Source of the DNA: Saprolegnia diclina VS20
Taxonomy: Eukaryota > Oomycota > Saprolegniomycetes > Saprolegniales > Saprolegniaceae
Assembly: GCF_000281045.1 (NCBI RefSeq)
Contig: NW_008246070.1
Span: 1,047,274 to 1,111,273 of the forward strand
Reading direction: 5' to 3'
Length of the DNA stretch: 64,000 nucleotides
Positions 22,272-32,869 of the stretch are shown piece after piece (positions within the stretch are counted from its first letter, which is position 1; every line of letters begins with the position of its first letter). A model generated the notes under the pieces. It was not told the origin of the DNA and made no database searches. It was given only the letters and a program-made list of their open reading frames with translations. The position numbers were made by a program, and so were the translations under genes.

Positions 22272-23402
22272 TCATCTTGCGGCTTGACACTTGTCGTTGT
22301 TGTTGTCCTCATGGTTTGTCTTCGGCGGCTTGGGCGGCCGAACGTCGCGGCCGTAGAGACCGTACATGAGCCATCGGTTTTGCTTCTCGGGGTGCTCGAG
22401 GAGCCACACCATGCATGCTGCGTAGAGCACCGTGGCCGCCGACAGCACGTGCGATCGCTTGAGCTGGCCGCAGATGTTGTACTCTTTGAGCTGATAGAAC
22501 ACTGTGATAAGGCTATAGGACGCAACGGCCTTGCGGATCGTGAGGCGCCGCTTGGCCGGTTCAAAATATTGTGCCAAATACGGCGTGAGCGTCGCCAAAG
22601 CGATCGCGATGCGGTGGTTGGCGATCGGGACGAGGCACGAAAAGAGGTACGGGAAGACGTAGTTGCCCGAGAGGAAGAGAATCGAGCGCACATAGTCGAC
22701 CACATGCTTGCGCACGTCGAGCGGCCGTTGCTTCCACGCGAGGAGCGCGCTCGCAAGGTGTATTGGCAGAAAGATCTTGGCGCCGCTCACGAGGTGTTTG
22801 GCGCTCTCGTCGCGAAGGAACGCGGCGCAGGATTTGTTCGGGTGAAAGCTATCGCAGCGCGAGCCATGGCCGGTCCGGATCTCGTGGCGCGTCGCCGATA
22901 GGATCTCAGGCGGGAGGCACGACTGGTAGTCAAGCATTTTGAGCTGCGACGGCAAGATCCACTCGCACCGAAAGAGGTAGATGTACATGAGGCGGGACGT
23001 GACGGCAACGCTTGTCGCATGCTCCACGAGCGCCGAGGCGGGGCAGAGCGCATACACTTGGAGCGCCGATTCGACGAGCGCATACGAGAGCACAATGTGC
23101 TTGTGCGCATCGGAAATGAGCCGAAAGAAGGCGACGGCGGCGAGGCCCGCTGCAACGCGCGGCGATGGCGCTTGGAAGAGCCGAAAGATACCGCAGCCAG
23201 CGGCGAGCGCCGAGAAGAGCGCAGAGGGCGGCGAAGGCCGGCGCGCCCGGAGGCTTGCAACCGCAGTGCCCAAGGCGACGCATGTCGCTGCGCCGCGGGC
23301 CGCCGACGCCACGCTGCTGCTGGTGCTCATCGCCATCGTGTGCCCGGAAGAAGCGATGTTTCCGTCAACTTGCCAACGGCTGGCACGAGCATTCGAATCC
23401 AT
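22272..23402 (-). CDS. TMEM135-like multi-pass membrane protein
   Basis: The intronless gene encodes 376 residues. After a short N-terminus come Ala-rich hydrophobic helices (AARGAATCVALGTAVASLRA, ALFSALAAGCGIFRLFQ, RVAAGLAAVAFFRLISD). A central cysteine/histidine segment follows, CDSFHPNKSCAAFL, typical of the TMEM135 N-terminal region. Further helices include FLPIHLASALLA, SILFLSGNYVFPYLFSCLVP and VLSAATVLYAACMVWLLEH, and the C-terminus is Lys/Asn-rich. TMEM135 proteins act in peroxisomal and mitochondrial dynamics in animals; that role is known family biology, not something this sequence shows. The start could be the second methionine block (MAMSTSSS, 22 residues in). It lies 60 bp downstream of the receptor-phosphatase gene on the same strand. 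Confidence 0.75.
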   Translation of the reverse strand: MDSNARASRWQVDGNIASSGHTMAMSTSSSVASAARGAATCVALGTAVASLRARRPSPPSALFSALAAGCGIFRLFQAPSPRVAAGLAAVAFFRLISDAHKHIVLSYALVESALQVYALCPASALVEHATSVAVTSRLMYIYLFRCEWILPSQLKMLDYQSCLPPEILSATRHEIRTGHGSRCDSFHPNKSCAAFLRDESAKHLVSGAKIFLPIHLASALLAWKQRPLDVRKHVVDYVRSILFLSGNYVFPYLFSCLVPIANHRIAIALATLTPYLAQYFEPAKRRLTIRKAVASYSLITVFYQLKEYNICGQLKRSHVLSAATVLYAACMVWLLEHPEKQNRWLMYGLYGRDVRPPKPPKTNHEDNNNDKCQAAR

Positions 23403-23461
23403 GCGAAAATAGTATATGTTGAAGTTGCAAAAGGTGTGTATGAATCGAAATAGTGTGCGAT

Positions 23462-26400
23462 CTAGCTCACATTGCCCTTCCCAAACGTGCCTTCGGGGCA
23501 GCGGTACGCCTCGGGCAGCATCGAGCGCTGGAGCGAGTTGAAGGCATACTGGCGCTTCCCAATGTTCTTCTCGACGCAGTCCATGCGCACGCCGTAGCTG
23601 CGCATGGTGGCCACCGCCCGGCGGGATGTCGCTGCATCCACATGGTAGAGTGCTTGCAAGACCCAGCCTAGAGGAAATGCGTCAGCAACGCGAGTGCAGC
23701 GACCTAGAGTACCTTGTTCGAGCGTGACGCTCATGGCGGTGCGGTCCTTTGCGCTCTTGCAGCTCACGACACGTCCGCCATCGAGGCGGCGCGTGAGGTG
23801 CCCGGCCACCTGGAGGATCTCCGGGTGCTTCTTCTTAACGTACTCGTTCTTGGCCGCCGCAATGAGCGTCGAGAGGTGTTCGAATGCAGCAATCACGTCG
23901 TCCTTCTCGAGCGGCGCAAAGGCCACGTACCGGTCGACAAAGCTCTTGAGGCTCTCAAGGTTGGCGAGGTTGATGAGGTCCTGCACCGTGTCCTTCTGGA
24001 GCGTCGACTTGTTGGCGAGCGTCTGCATCTCGTTGATGCCTTGGGTGAAGAAGATGGGCGTGACCGCAATGCTGCGATGCCCGACCGCGAGTCGCTGCTG
24101 CAGCTCGACCTGCGACGCTTCGCAATAAATGCCCACGACCACCGTAAACCTACAAAGAAGAGCTGAGCCCATATATCCAACGGATTCGCAGCGTGTACCC
24201 GTTCTGCTGCGGCGACGGACTCAAGCGCACCGAGAGAACACCCGGGACAGCCACTTCGTGCAAGTGCAGATGCAACGACGTCGCCTTGCTCGTTTGCTTG
24301 GGGTGCTTGGCACACAGATCCAACTCGAACCGAACGTTGGTCAGCCACGACGTCGCGGCGCTGAAGTCTTGGAGCATGGCCTTCTCCTTCCCGTGGTCGC
24401 TGAGCAGACTCTCGACCTGGAAGAGGTACCCGACCGCGTAGAGGTGGTCGAGATACGCGAGGAGCTTCCCGGACGACGGCATCATGGCCTTCTCCAAGTG
24501 CCGGCAAAACGACGTGACGAGCGCGGCGAGCGCCTGCGCGTGGCACTCGTCTTCACGCAAGCGCAGCGTCCACTCGATCTCGTCGCGGAGTCGGGCCTGC
24601 TCGTCGCGCCAGTCGTCCTGGAGACGCTGCGACGACGTCTGTTTGAGCAGCGGCGGCGTCGCCACATCCGGCGACATGTGGTCGCTCCCGCTTTCGCGCG
24701 GCGCCGCCATCGCCTCGAGCTGCGCTTGCAGCGTCGGGATCGTCTGGCGGAACTTGCAGTTGTGGGCCGCGAACGCGCCGACCGTGATCGTCTCGTAGAG
24801 CTGCACGTCGCTGCTCGTGCGTCGGCCGAGTTCCGACTGGAGCGGCTGCATTGGTCCGACCCAAAATTCTTGAACGTGCTATACATGTGTGAGTCGTTCT
24901 GTCGCCAGTTCAATTCCGCGCGTACGAGGTTGGTCGGCAAGAAGCGGAGGCGCGTTTCCTTCTTCTCGACGCTCTTCTTAAAGTAGAGCGACGCCTGCGA
25001 CCGCTCGTGGTACAAGCCAATGCACTCGGTCAAAAACGCGCAGTACTCGGTGCGCTTGGCGACACGCTGCTCGAGCCACTGCTGGATGAGCTGCAAGTCG
25101 GCCTCGCCCTAGTCGAAAAATATGAGACATGGGCATCACGGCAAGACCGACGCACCTGGATCTGGTCGATGATGTTGGTGTAGCTCGTCTTCTCCGCGCG
25201 AAGCACTTCGAAATGGCGCAAGTCGCTCTGTGCGAGCGACAAGGCCGCGTTGCGCTGCATGAGCGTTTGCTCGAGGTACTGCCGGCAAATCTCATTCGGC
25301 AGCACCGACTCGAGGAGCTCTTCGACCACGTGGATGCCATCCGAGGTCGCGTCATCGCCAAACTGAAAGTGTTTGGCCGTGCAGAACGACGACGACGTCT
25401 GAAGCCCAAACGCCGACGTGCCCACGAGGTGGTGGTGCTCGTCGCCGCCCGAGACGAGCGTCGGCTTGAGCTTGAGCACGGGCAGCACCGGGTGGTTGAC
25501 GACGTTCAAAATGTTGGACACGCCGGACGCCGACGTTGCGCGCGCTTTCGTGTGCCGGCGGTTCCCGAAAAAGCTGAAGCGGCGCGTCAAACTCAGCACT
25601 GCGTCCGGCTCCTCTTGCAAAATGCTCGACGGGCGCAAGACGAGCGGCTCCTGCGACCGCTCGGTCGGCGACAGCGTCGCGATCGCATTCGTCGACTGCA
25701 GCAAGTGCTCCATCGGACAGACGTACTCGGCGAGCACGCGCGGCGCATCGAGGTCCATTTCGTACACGAGAAACCGCAGAGTCGACGGCTTCTCGACCGG
25801 CACGTACAAGACGGAGCTAAACCCGGTGCAAAAGCCAAACTGGTACTGCTGGCTCAACGCCGTCTCGGTAAAGCCGCGGCGGATCCAGTTGAGCGGCGTC
25901 GGATGCGCGTGCATCGCCGACGCCCGGCGGCGCGTCGCGGCATTCTCCATGAGCGACTCAAAGAGGCCACCTGTGCGCATCGAGGACCGCCGCGGGACGT
26001 CGTCGTAGTCGTCGCCCATCACCGCGGCGTCCGTCGACTGGTACACTTCCACAAACGCGTGCGTGCTCGCAGTCGTGGCTTCGGGAAAGTAGAGCTGCAA
26101 GCAGAGCGCAACCATCGTGTCGTTGCTGTCGATCGAGCTCAATCGGCTCTTGCTCTGCTGGTGCGCGAGCGACATCTACAAGTTGATCCTTCAAATCAGC
26201 TCCAAAGAGAACGCGTCAGTACCGAGCTGTGGAGCGCGCTGAGGTTTGTGCGCTGCATGCGAAGGTACTCGAACTGCTGGGCTTCTTCGTCCATGTTCGA
26301 GTCGTCAAACTCGCCGCACGCGATCGTCGATTTCCAGTCAATGTCTTCGGCGTCCGCAGTCTCAGCAGCTTGGCGCGGCGCTGTGAACGTGTTGAGCGAC

Positions 26401-28898
26401 GACGACTGCCCGCCGAGCTGAAAGAGCTTCGAGTTCCACTGCAGCACGAGGAACCCCATGCACGGAATCAAGGTCGGGCAAAACTCGCCAAGGAAGAGCC
26501 ACACAAGGATGTTGATCTTGTCGTCGTGCAGGTAGAGGTACATGTGCAGCCCGTGCTGGATGCCGAGAAACACCACAAAGCTCAGCACAGTGATGACGAG
26601 GTACAGGAGCGCGCCGTTGTAGACTCGCGAACTTTCCATCGAGTCCACGGCCATGCCGAGGCCCTGCCGAATGAGGAGCGACCCGAGAAGGCAGACGCAC
26701 AAGAGCACAAAGAGGTGGAACGCGTGCAGCAAAAGGAACGTCGTCTGAAAGCCGCTGGCCGAGCTCCGACACGCCTACGCCAGATTTGCGATCGTATCTA
26801 GAGATGTAGCTAGAGGTACCACGTCACCGGCGTGCCACCACTCGAGCGGCTCGAGCAGCGCAATGTAGTAGTCGCCGGCGGGATTGCGGTTGAGGAGGTA
26901 GTCGATGTACGTGCACTTGAGGAACGGAAAGTTCTGGGAAAGGTGCCACACGAGCAATACGACGTAGAGCGCCATGGCGACCATCCACCCGAGCCAGACA
27001 GTAGACTTCATGTGCGCTTGGCGAAACTTGGGGTGGTACGCCGTGAGCCAATGGATCGCAATCGAGACAAGGAGACTCCAGACCGCCGCGCTGCGAATGT
27101 TGTCGAGGACCGCAACGAGGAATGCGACTTCTTGCGTCTTGCCCGTCTTGGTGAGGCGGTTGAGCACCGACAGCCTACGGTTCATTGTGTTGCAACAGAC
27201 GCCACGAGAGCTTCCCCGTACCAGTAAAACTGCATCGCAAGCGACAAGAGGAGCACGAAGAGCACCGAGATGGACGCAATGTCCGTATATACGGTCGTGC
27301 TCGTGACACCAAGACCATTCTATCGTCCATTGTCATACCACATTTTGAGAGGGGTAGGGTACCATGCGCACGAGCACGAGCGCTGCGAGAAACGCAAAGA
27401 CGTAGACCACGACCGCAATGACAGTCCAGAGGTTGTCGGGCACTTGCTGGCTCAAGAGTGCTACACACGAGGCCATCAGAATCGACGGGGTCGCGGAATG
27501 CGTACGGGGGGCGGGGTACGGGGCCGCGACGACGCAGCTCGTCGCGAGAAGCGTGTTGTTGGATGTGAACGACATTTCCGTCAAGGACGAGAGGTTCATA
27601 AAGTAGTTGCCAGACCGAAGGTACGTATTGTTGACGACCAGCCCGATGCGCGGAAACGGCGACAAGTTCGTCAAGTTCCAGCGCAAATGCACGCAGAGCG
27701 CAGTCTCGTTGAAGTGGTCTAGCACCACGGGCCGGCTGATCCAGCTGTTGTCGTTGACCACGTCCAGGGTCATCGTCGAGATGTTGTGGTACGAAGCGGT
27801 TTGGGCCGTTGTCGCATCCTACACGATCCATGTACCCCTTACGTTCTTACGGATACGATGGCATCTACCTGGCACGACGACGACTTGAGGTTGATGCACA
27901 GCATCGTCTGCTTGTATGCAATCGCAGCCGGCGGCATCTCAAACGACGTAATGAGCTGCGCCGGACGCTCCTCGCTCGCGATCGTGGGCTGGGCGATCGG
28001 CGTCGGCGGCAACCGCGGCAGCGCCATGGACGCGACGAGCAGCATCGGCTTGGTTGAGTCCTTGTTGTAGCGCTCGACCGTGATGAGCGCCGTGTCGGCG
28101 TACGGCTGCAAGAGAAAATTCACTTGCGCGAGCGTCGTCGCCGGCGACGGCGCCAATGAGCTTGGCACGTACGTCACTTGCTTTGTGCTCGAGCAGTTGA
28201 AGACATACAGGTCGCAGGCCGGCGTGGCCAGCGCGCCATCAATCATCAACACGGACTGCGACACGTACGACTAGCAACACCACAGTGGATGAGGACACGA
28301 TGCACAAGACGATGTGTCTACCGCATTATCGAGCTTGAACGACAAGTAGAGCTGGCTCGCTGCGTCCGACTGGAGCAGATCCGTGCGAATGAGCAAGAAA
28401 CTGACGCTCACCGAGCCGTTGGCGAGCACGGTCGCGTTGGGCACATAGAGGTTTGTGGGCACTAGAGCGCGGTCCGTACTTGGTCAAGACGCAGAGAGGA
28501 CGACGTACCACACGCGCTGTACGGGTCGTTGCAGACCGTCGGGTCGGTCGCCGCAGCGGTCGAAAAGTTGGTGTACCGCGTCGTCGCGGGCAGCGGGTTG
28601 TTGGTCATCGTCGGCAGCTGCACGCACGGGCGGTCGTGGTAGCGGCAGACAGGCGAGTCGGCCGAGATAAGATTCTTGGCCGTCGTAAAGTTGGTCAAGT
28701 CGACAGTCACAGGCGGCAGAGTGGTTGGCGCCAGCGTCGGCACCGTGATGGTCCCGCTGGTCGCGTTCGTCGCCTGGCCAGCTGCCAGACCAAGGAGGCC
28801 CAGCCACGTGAGGCTCTACATACATGGCAGTCGATGAGCTTCCGTGGTCCTCATCGTCGTCGTCGTCGCCGTACGAGGAGCGCTACGGGGGTACGCAT
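23462..28898 (-). CDS. Seven-transmembrane receptor fused to INPP4-type inositol polyphosphate 4-phosphatase, 13 exons
   Basis: Exons (5' to 3'): 28898-28875, 28815-28509, 28461-28322, 28270-27869, 27818-27363, 27319-27222, 27174-26820, 26774-26223, 26175-25156, 25108-24926, 24878-24199, 24149-23713, 23667-23462. Introns are 43-59 bp with GT and AG ends and agreeing phase; product 1619 residues. A signal peptide (MRTPVALL|SLTWLGLLGLAAGQA) is created by the first splice. Residues to about 418 form an ectodomain with many N-x-S/T sites. Seven hydrophobic helices lie near 420-441, 455-476, 504-522, 534-555, 603-626, 641-665 and 676-702. A linker leads at residue 779 into the phosphatase, whose catalytic CKSAKDRT has its cysteine near 1536. 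INPP4 enzymes remove the 4-phosphate of phosphoinositides. The intron 26222-26176 joins the two halves in frame; the ATG at 26175 is then internal. If that intron is not used, two separate genes result. Confidence 0.8.
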
Positions 28899-29559
28899 GT
28901 CGACTCGCAGTCTCGGCGTGTTTGATGATGGCGACGTGCGTAATGTGCTCCAGCATCCACGCCAGCAACTTCGATTCGCGTTCTTCGTTACAGCCTGCGA
29001 TCGAGGTCCTTTATTTTATTTCATACATGTATCAAGGTATATAAATCCGCCCAAGGTCCATCGAACTTCGAAGCGACCGCGGGAGCCAGCTTGCGCCGGT
29101 CGGGCGGAGGCGCGCAACGCCGCTGCACTCGGCAGCGCCCCGTGGATGCAGACGATTTTGTGCATCAACTCGCACTGTACAATCTGTCTCTTAGTACTAT
29201 TGTACTAGATACATCTTGTTGTATTGGTGCGTTGCGAGGTGGGCAGGCCGAGTGTGTCGCCTGCATGTCCATGCACTGGCGGCGCAACAGGGCGAGACGA
29301 ATCGGTACTGCCACCATGTGTAGCTCTGCACCAGCGAGCTCGTGCGGACGAATTGCTTGCAATGAGCTGCTGACCACCATGGGACGCAGGCTCCACCTTC
29401 GGCTGCAAGCAGCTGCAAGCTTCGGCTGCAAGGTGACAGTAAGGTGTTTGCGATGGGCTACGCATCCTGTGCGATCCAAGGGCTCCAATTTTCAAGAGTT
29501 CGGCAGGCATCCGCAGCCACACAGCGCCACATGACCATCATTCAACATTTAGCAATTTG
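28899..29559. other. Divergent promoter region
   Basis: The region lies between the start of the receptor-phosphatase gene and the start of the nucleotide-triphosphatase gene. I saw no coding signal or clear promoter element. Confidence 0.4.
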
Positions 29560-30120
29560 ATGACCACGGAGCTCGTTGTCGCGTCGACCAACCCGGTCAA
29601 GATCCAAGCTGCGCTGCTTGGCTTCCAAAAGCTCTTTCCGGACGCTGCGTGCACGGCGGTGGGCGTGAGCATCCCGTCGGGCGTGAGCGACCAGCCCATG
29701 ACGTGCGCCGAGACGCTGGCCGGTGCGCTGAACCGCGCGAGAGGCGCCAAGGCCGCCAAGCCGAGCGCGACGTATTGGCTCGGCATCGAGGGCGGCGTCG
29801 AGAAGAGCGCCACGAATCCAGGCGCCATGGAGGTGTTTGCATGGATCGTCGTGCTCTCGGCAGACGAAGCCAAGACGGGCATGGCCAAGACGGCCAACTT
29901 TTACCTCCCGGCCAAGGTCATCGCGCTCGTCGACCAAGGCATGGAGCTCGGGCACGCCGACGACGCGGTGTTTGGCCGCTCCAACTCCAAGCAAGCGACC
30001 GGGTCTGTCGGCTTGCTGACAAACGACGTCATCACACGCAGTACGTACTACGAACAGGCAGTCATCCTCGCGTTCATTCCGTTCAAGAACCCCGACTTTG
30101 CCTTTCCCATGCCGAAATAA
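29560..30120 (+). CDS. Inosine/xanthosine triphosphatase (YjjX/DUF84 family)
   Basis: The intronless gene encodes 186 residues. The N-terminus has the family's S-T-N-P-x-K nucleotide motif in VVASTNPVKIQAALLGFQKL. There follow VSIPSGVSDQPMTCAETLAG with the expected D-Q-P and the conserved ALNRARGA, then WLGIEGGVE with the acidic residue at the active site. Later come the segment AVFGRSNSKQATGSVGLLTN and the end YYEQAVILAFIPFKNPDF. Length and order match the bacterial YjjX enzymes that hydrolyse non-canonical ITP/XTP to monophosphates and pyrophosphate, cleansing the nucleotide pool. The start is the ATG at 29560; a TTG one codon earlier is ignored. It marks the left edge of the gene-sparse region. 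Confidence 0.9.
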   Translation: MTTELVVASTNPVKIQAALLGFQKLFPDAACTAVGVSIPSGVSDQPMTCAETLAGALNRARGAKAAKPSATYWLGIEGGVEKSATNPGAMEVFAWIVVLSADEAKTGMAKTANFYLPAKVIALVDQGMELGHADDAVFGRSNSKQATGSVGLLTNDVITRSTYYEQAVILAFIPFKNPDFAFPMPK

Positions 30121-31182
30121 GCAATAAGCAACTAGATTGTACTTCAAGCGACTTGACTCGAACGACCAAGGACATAGAGAGGCAGTTGCTTCTCGAAGCC
30201 GACGCACGTGCAGGTCACATACATGTAATACCTATCTGCAGCTCTAGGACAGATCAGTCTCTTCGTTTACGAGACGACCGAGTCGACGCAAAAATGGCAG
30301 CTCGACGCGGCGGCAATTAGCAAGGATGGCACGTGGCATTCTGGCCAGCTCCATGCGAGAAACAACCGCTGGCAACCATCGAAGTTGATGCTGGTAAATC
30401 GATGAACGGCTCGACCAATGGCGGCGCTCCAAAGCGATGCGTTCTCAGTTTCTGGCTTGCTTGACACCGATGTGTTGCCGCTTACCGCAACCTGTCACGG
30501 CTGTGCCGAAACGTCAGGTTCACGCACTACAATGCCGGTCGTGTCCGAAGCAGCGTCGAAGCGCAGGCCGTATCTGGCCACGGGCTTGACGAGCTCAAAC
30601 GTGCGGCAAGGTGTCTCGTACGCTGTTCGCATTACGTTCACCGTGTACGCACTTGGCTTCTTTTGGCCCGACCACGTCAATATTGGGACGTGGTGCAATA
30701 GCGGATAGGCCCAGTGCGCTTGCTGCCGGCGAAGCGTTGGAACCACGCCATTCCTGAAAACCCTCTCCTCCCGCCGTTTCCTACTAGTACGCGAATCCCT
30801 CGATAATAATATATCGATTGATATATATTTTGCACCATAATGCTCTCTCGGCAGAGCGACTATAGTCGACTCGAATGACTAGACCTAGCGATAGACTCCT
30901 CGCTCAACCCAACGTGGTGCGATAAAGCTCGCCGAAAAGACAGGCCTATCATCCACGCTTGCAAAAAATTATCCCCACAGCGTGAGTCCAGCAAGCCACG
31001 AGGGCTGGAAACCCTACCCCGTGCAACGTGTATACGTGTCGTCCCGCCTTGTTCCATACAAAAATCAAGTGCAAAATCGAGGCGGTACTGACCGTTCCAG
31101 TCTAATCGCACACACGTTCAAGACAGTTGTCAACCCGCTGGCTCTGCGACAGATTCCACGACACGAATAGCAGCAACACGAG
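30121..31182. other. Spacer with upstream region of CSRNP-like copy A
   Basis: There are no convincing genes. A CCCTACCCC block at 31012-31020 is followed by TGTATAC at 31029-31035, about 150-170 bp before the next ATG; the same pair precedes other family members. Confidence 0.45.
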
Positions 31183-31626
31183 ATGCCCGTGACCTTTGGC
31201 CCGAGAACGACGTACCTCTTTGGTATCGACGTCAACGGATCAGCCTTGCCCAAGGAGAGTGGCCCGCCCATCGGACTCGCGTCCAAGCACCACACGATCA
31301 CGATCGAGCCGAGCGTCGAGAGGCTCGTTGAGAAACGCCGCCGCCGCGTGCGGAGATTCGACCACACGGAGCGCATTCGCATGCTCCAGACGCTCTACGA
31401 CGCCAAGACGCTCGCTGTCTTTTGCTACGAAGCCATCGACAGCCGCAAGGAACGGCTCGAGACGGCCGACGAACTCGCGCAGGCCGAGCGTGGCCTGGCC
31501 GACCGGCGACGAAAGCGGGCCGCCGAGACGGCACCGCCCGCCACGAAGCGCCCGCGCATGCTCTTTGCCATGGAGTACGACAACGATGATGACGAAGATG
31601 AAGTGGACGACGTCGACGAACAGTAG
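31183..31626 (+). CDS. CSRNP-like small nuclear-type protein, copy A (subfamily I)
   Basis: The 147-residue intronless protein is the first of nine paralogues here. The core spans V3-x-F5, TTY at 9-11, NGSALP at 18-23 and GPPIGLA ending with His36; a helix follows at about 56-95 with RRFDHTERIRMLQ, FCYEAIDSRKERLET. The tail is strongly basic (RRRKRAAE, KRPRM) and then acidic. The first core matches without gaps, in my memory, the N-terminal domain of animal cysteine/serine-rich nuclear proteins, which act in transcription; localisation and function here are inference. In copy A the residue before V3 is proline, so the basic position of the RVxF-type motif is missing. From V3 for about 100 residues it is almost identical to copy H at 59 kb, but its 5' end differs abruptly. 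Confidence 0.8.
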   Translation: MPVTFGPRTTYLFGIDVNGSALPKESGPPIGLASKHHTITIEPSVERLVEKRRRRVRRFDHTERIRMLQTLYDAKTLAVFCYEAIDSRKERLETADELAQAERGLADRRRKRAAETAPPATKRPRMLFAMEYDNDDDEDEVDDVDEQ

Positions 31627-32425
31627 GCCGTGTTATTTTGATGTGTGTTGTGTGAATAGAAGGCGCTTCAGAACATGATGGTGAAGAAAAGCTTGCGTCG
31701 TCCCGCAGCGCCCGATGGAACGACGACCGTGATGACGTGGGTTGCACGGACATAGAAACAACCGCCGGTGCTAAGTTTGGCCGTGACGAGGCGCGAGCCT
31801 GCCTGCACAAAGACATTGCAGCCACTTCTGATTCAAGCACAGGTTCAAGAAGACTGATAGAGGAGGCGACGAGGACAGTCGGCAAGCGTATTTGCGTTCT
31901 TGAGAGAAGAAGCACCGTACGTACCGTACGCGCTGCTCGCGACCAACTGACCCAATCTTTGTCGAGATCATCCAAGCACCGTATTGCGGATGCTGCTCGC
32001 GAGCGCAAGTTATTACAAGCGACACGCCGCTTTTCTAGTCATGCATCGGAGTGAGGGTTCGACTTATGAATTAAAACAACTAGACGCTGTACTACTAAAA
32101 CTACAGTAGCTTCTCCAATGTCGATGGGCCCATAGCTGGGTCGTGCAGTCCGTGGGTTGACGCCGTTGATTGTCCTCGGACAACCAGCGACTCGAATAAA
32201 ATTCGGGCATCAAATCGTCACGACCGCTTCACCTTTTCAGTATGGTGGAAATGAACTTTCCATTTTATTGGCCGTGATCCCTACCCCTGATTGTGTATAC
32301 CAGCGACCCCTCCGCAGCACATACGCCAGCTTTGCATGATTACGTAGGTCGGCCTTCGCCGCAGCAGCAAGCCGCCTGTAACGTCACAGATACCAAATCG
32401 CAGTGTGGCCAAGAGGAGAGCGATA
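31627..32425. promoter_or_regulatory. Spacer with promoter of copy B
   Basis: CCCTACCCC at 32279-32287, TGTATAC at 32294-32300, ACGTAGGTCGGCC at 32342-32354 and CCTGTAACGTCACA at 32375-32388 lie before copy B. The last two recur upstream of copy C with identical spacing. The rest is unremarkable. Confidence 0.5.
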
Positions 32426-32869
32426 ATGAAGAAGACCGTGACCTTTAGCACCGAGACGACGTACCTCTTTGACGTCGACGTCAACGGGTCGGCCTTGCCA
32501 AAGGAGAGCGGACCCCCCATCGGTCTCGCCCAACAGCACCACGCGATGACGGTCGCGTCCCTCGATGGCCTTGTGAAGCGCCGAAGCCGCGTCCGCAAAT
32601 TTGACCACCTCGACCGACTCGAGATGCTCAAGCCGCTCTACGACCCCAAGACGCTTGCGAGCTTTTGCTACGAGGCCATCGACACGCGGAAGGAGCGCAT
32701 CGAGACCGAGGAAGAGCTTGTGCAGAACGAGCGCCGCCTGCAGGCCCGCGCACGGAAGCGCGCCGCAGAAGAGGCGCGGGCGTCGCACGCCAAGCGCCCG
32801 CGCATGCTGACCAGCCGGATGGAGTACGACGAGGACGAGGAAGAAGAGGAAGACAGTGACGACGAGTAG
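32426..32869 (+). CDS. CSRNP-like small nuclear-type protein, copy B (subfamily I)
   Basis: The 147-residue product starts MKKTVTFSTETTY, so V5 and F7 of the core motif are preceded by two lysines, as expected for a protein-phosphatase-1 docking RVxF site (inference from motif only). The NGSALPKESGPPIGLA block and the KFDHLDRLEMLK / FCYEAIDTRKERIET helix are intact. It ends in a basic KRPRML stretch and the acidic DEDEEEEEDSDDE. The ATG at 32426 is chosen; the earlier in-frame GTG at 32405 is not a likely eukaryotic start. No intron. It is closest to copies C and I in its N-terminus. Confidence 0.8.
   Translation: MKKTVTFSTETTYLFDVDVNGSALPKESGPPIGLAQQHHAMTVASLDGLVKRRSRVRKFDHLDRLEMLKPLYDPKTLASFCYEAIDTRKERIETEEELVQNERRLQARARKRAAEEARASHAKRPRMLTSRMEYDEDEEEEEDSDDE

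Noticed and set aside
23402-23464. Fusion of the TMEM135-like gene to the receptor-phosphatase gene
   Set aside because: The phosphatase C-terminus looks complete at 23462, and no phase-compatible splice pair links it to the next gene.
25030-26175. Separate INPP4 phosphatase gene starting at the ATG 26175
   Set aside because: A splice acceptor directly precedes the ATG and joins the receptor exon in frame; kept as the alternative model in the fusion entry.
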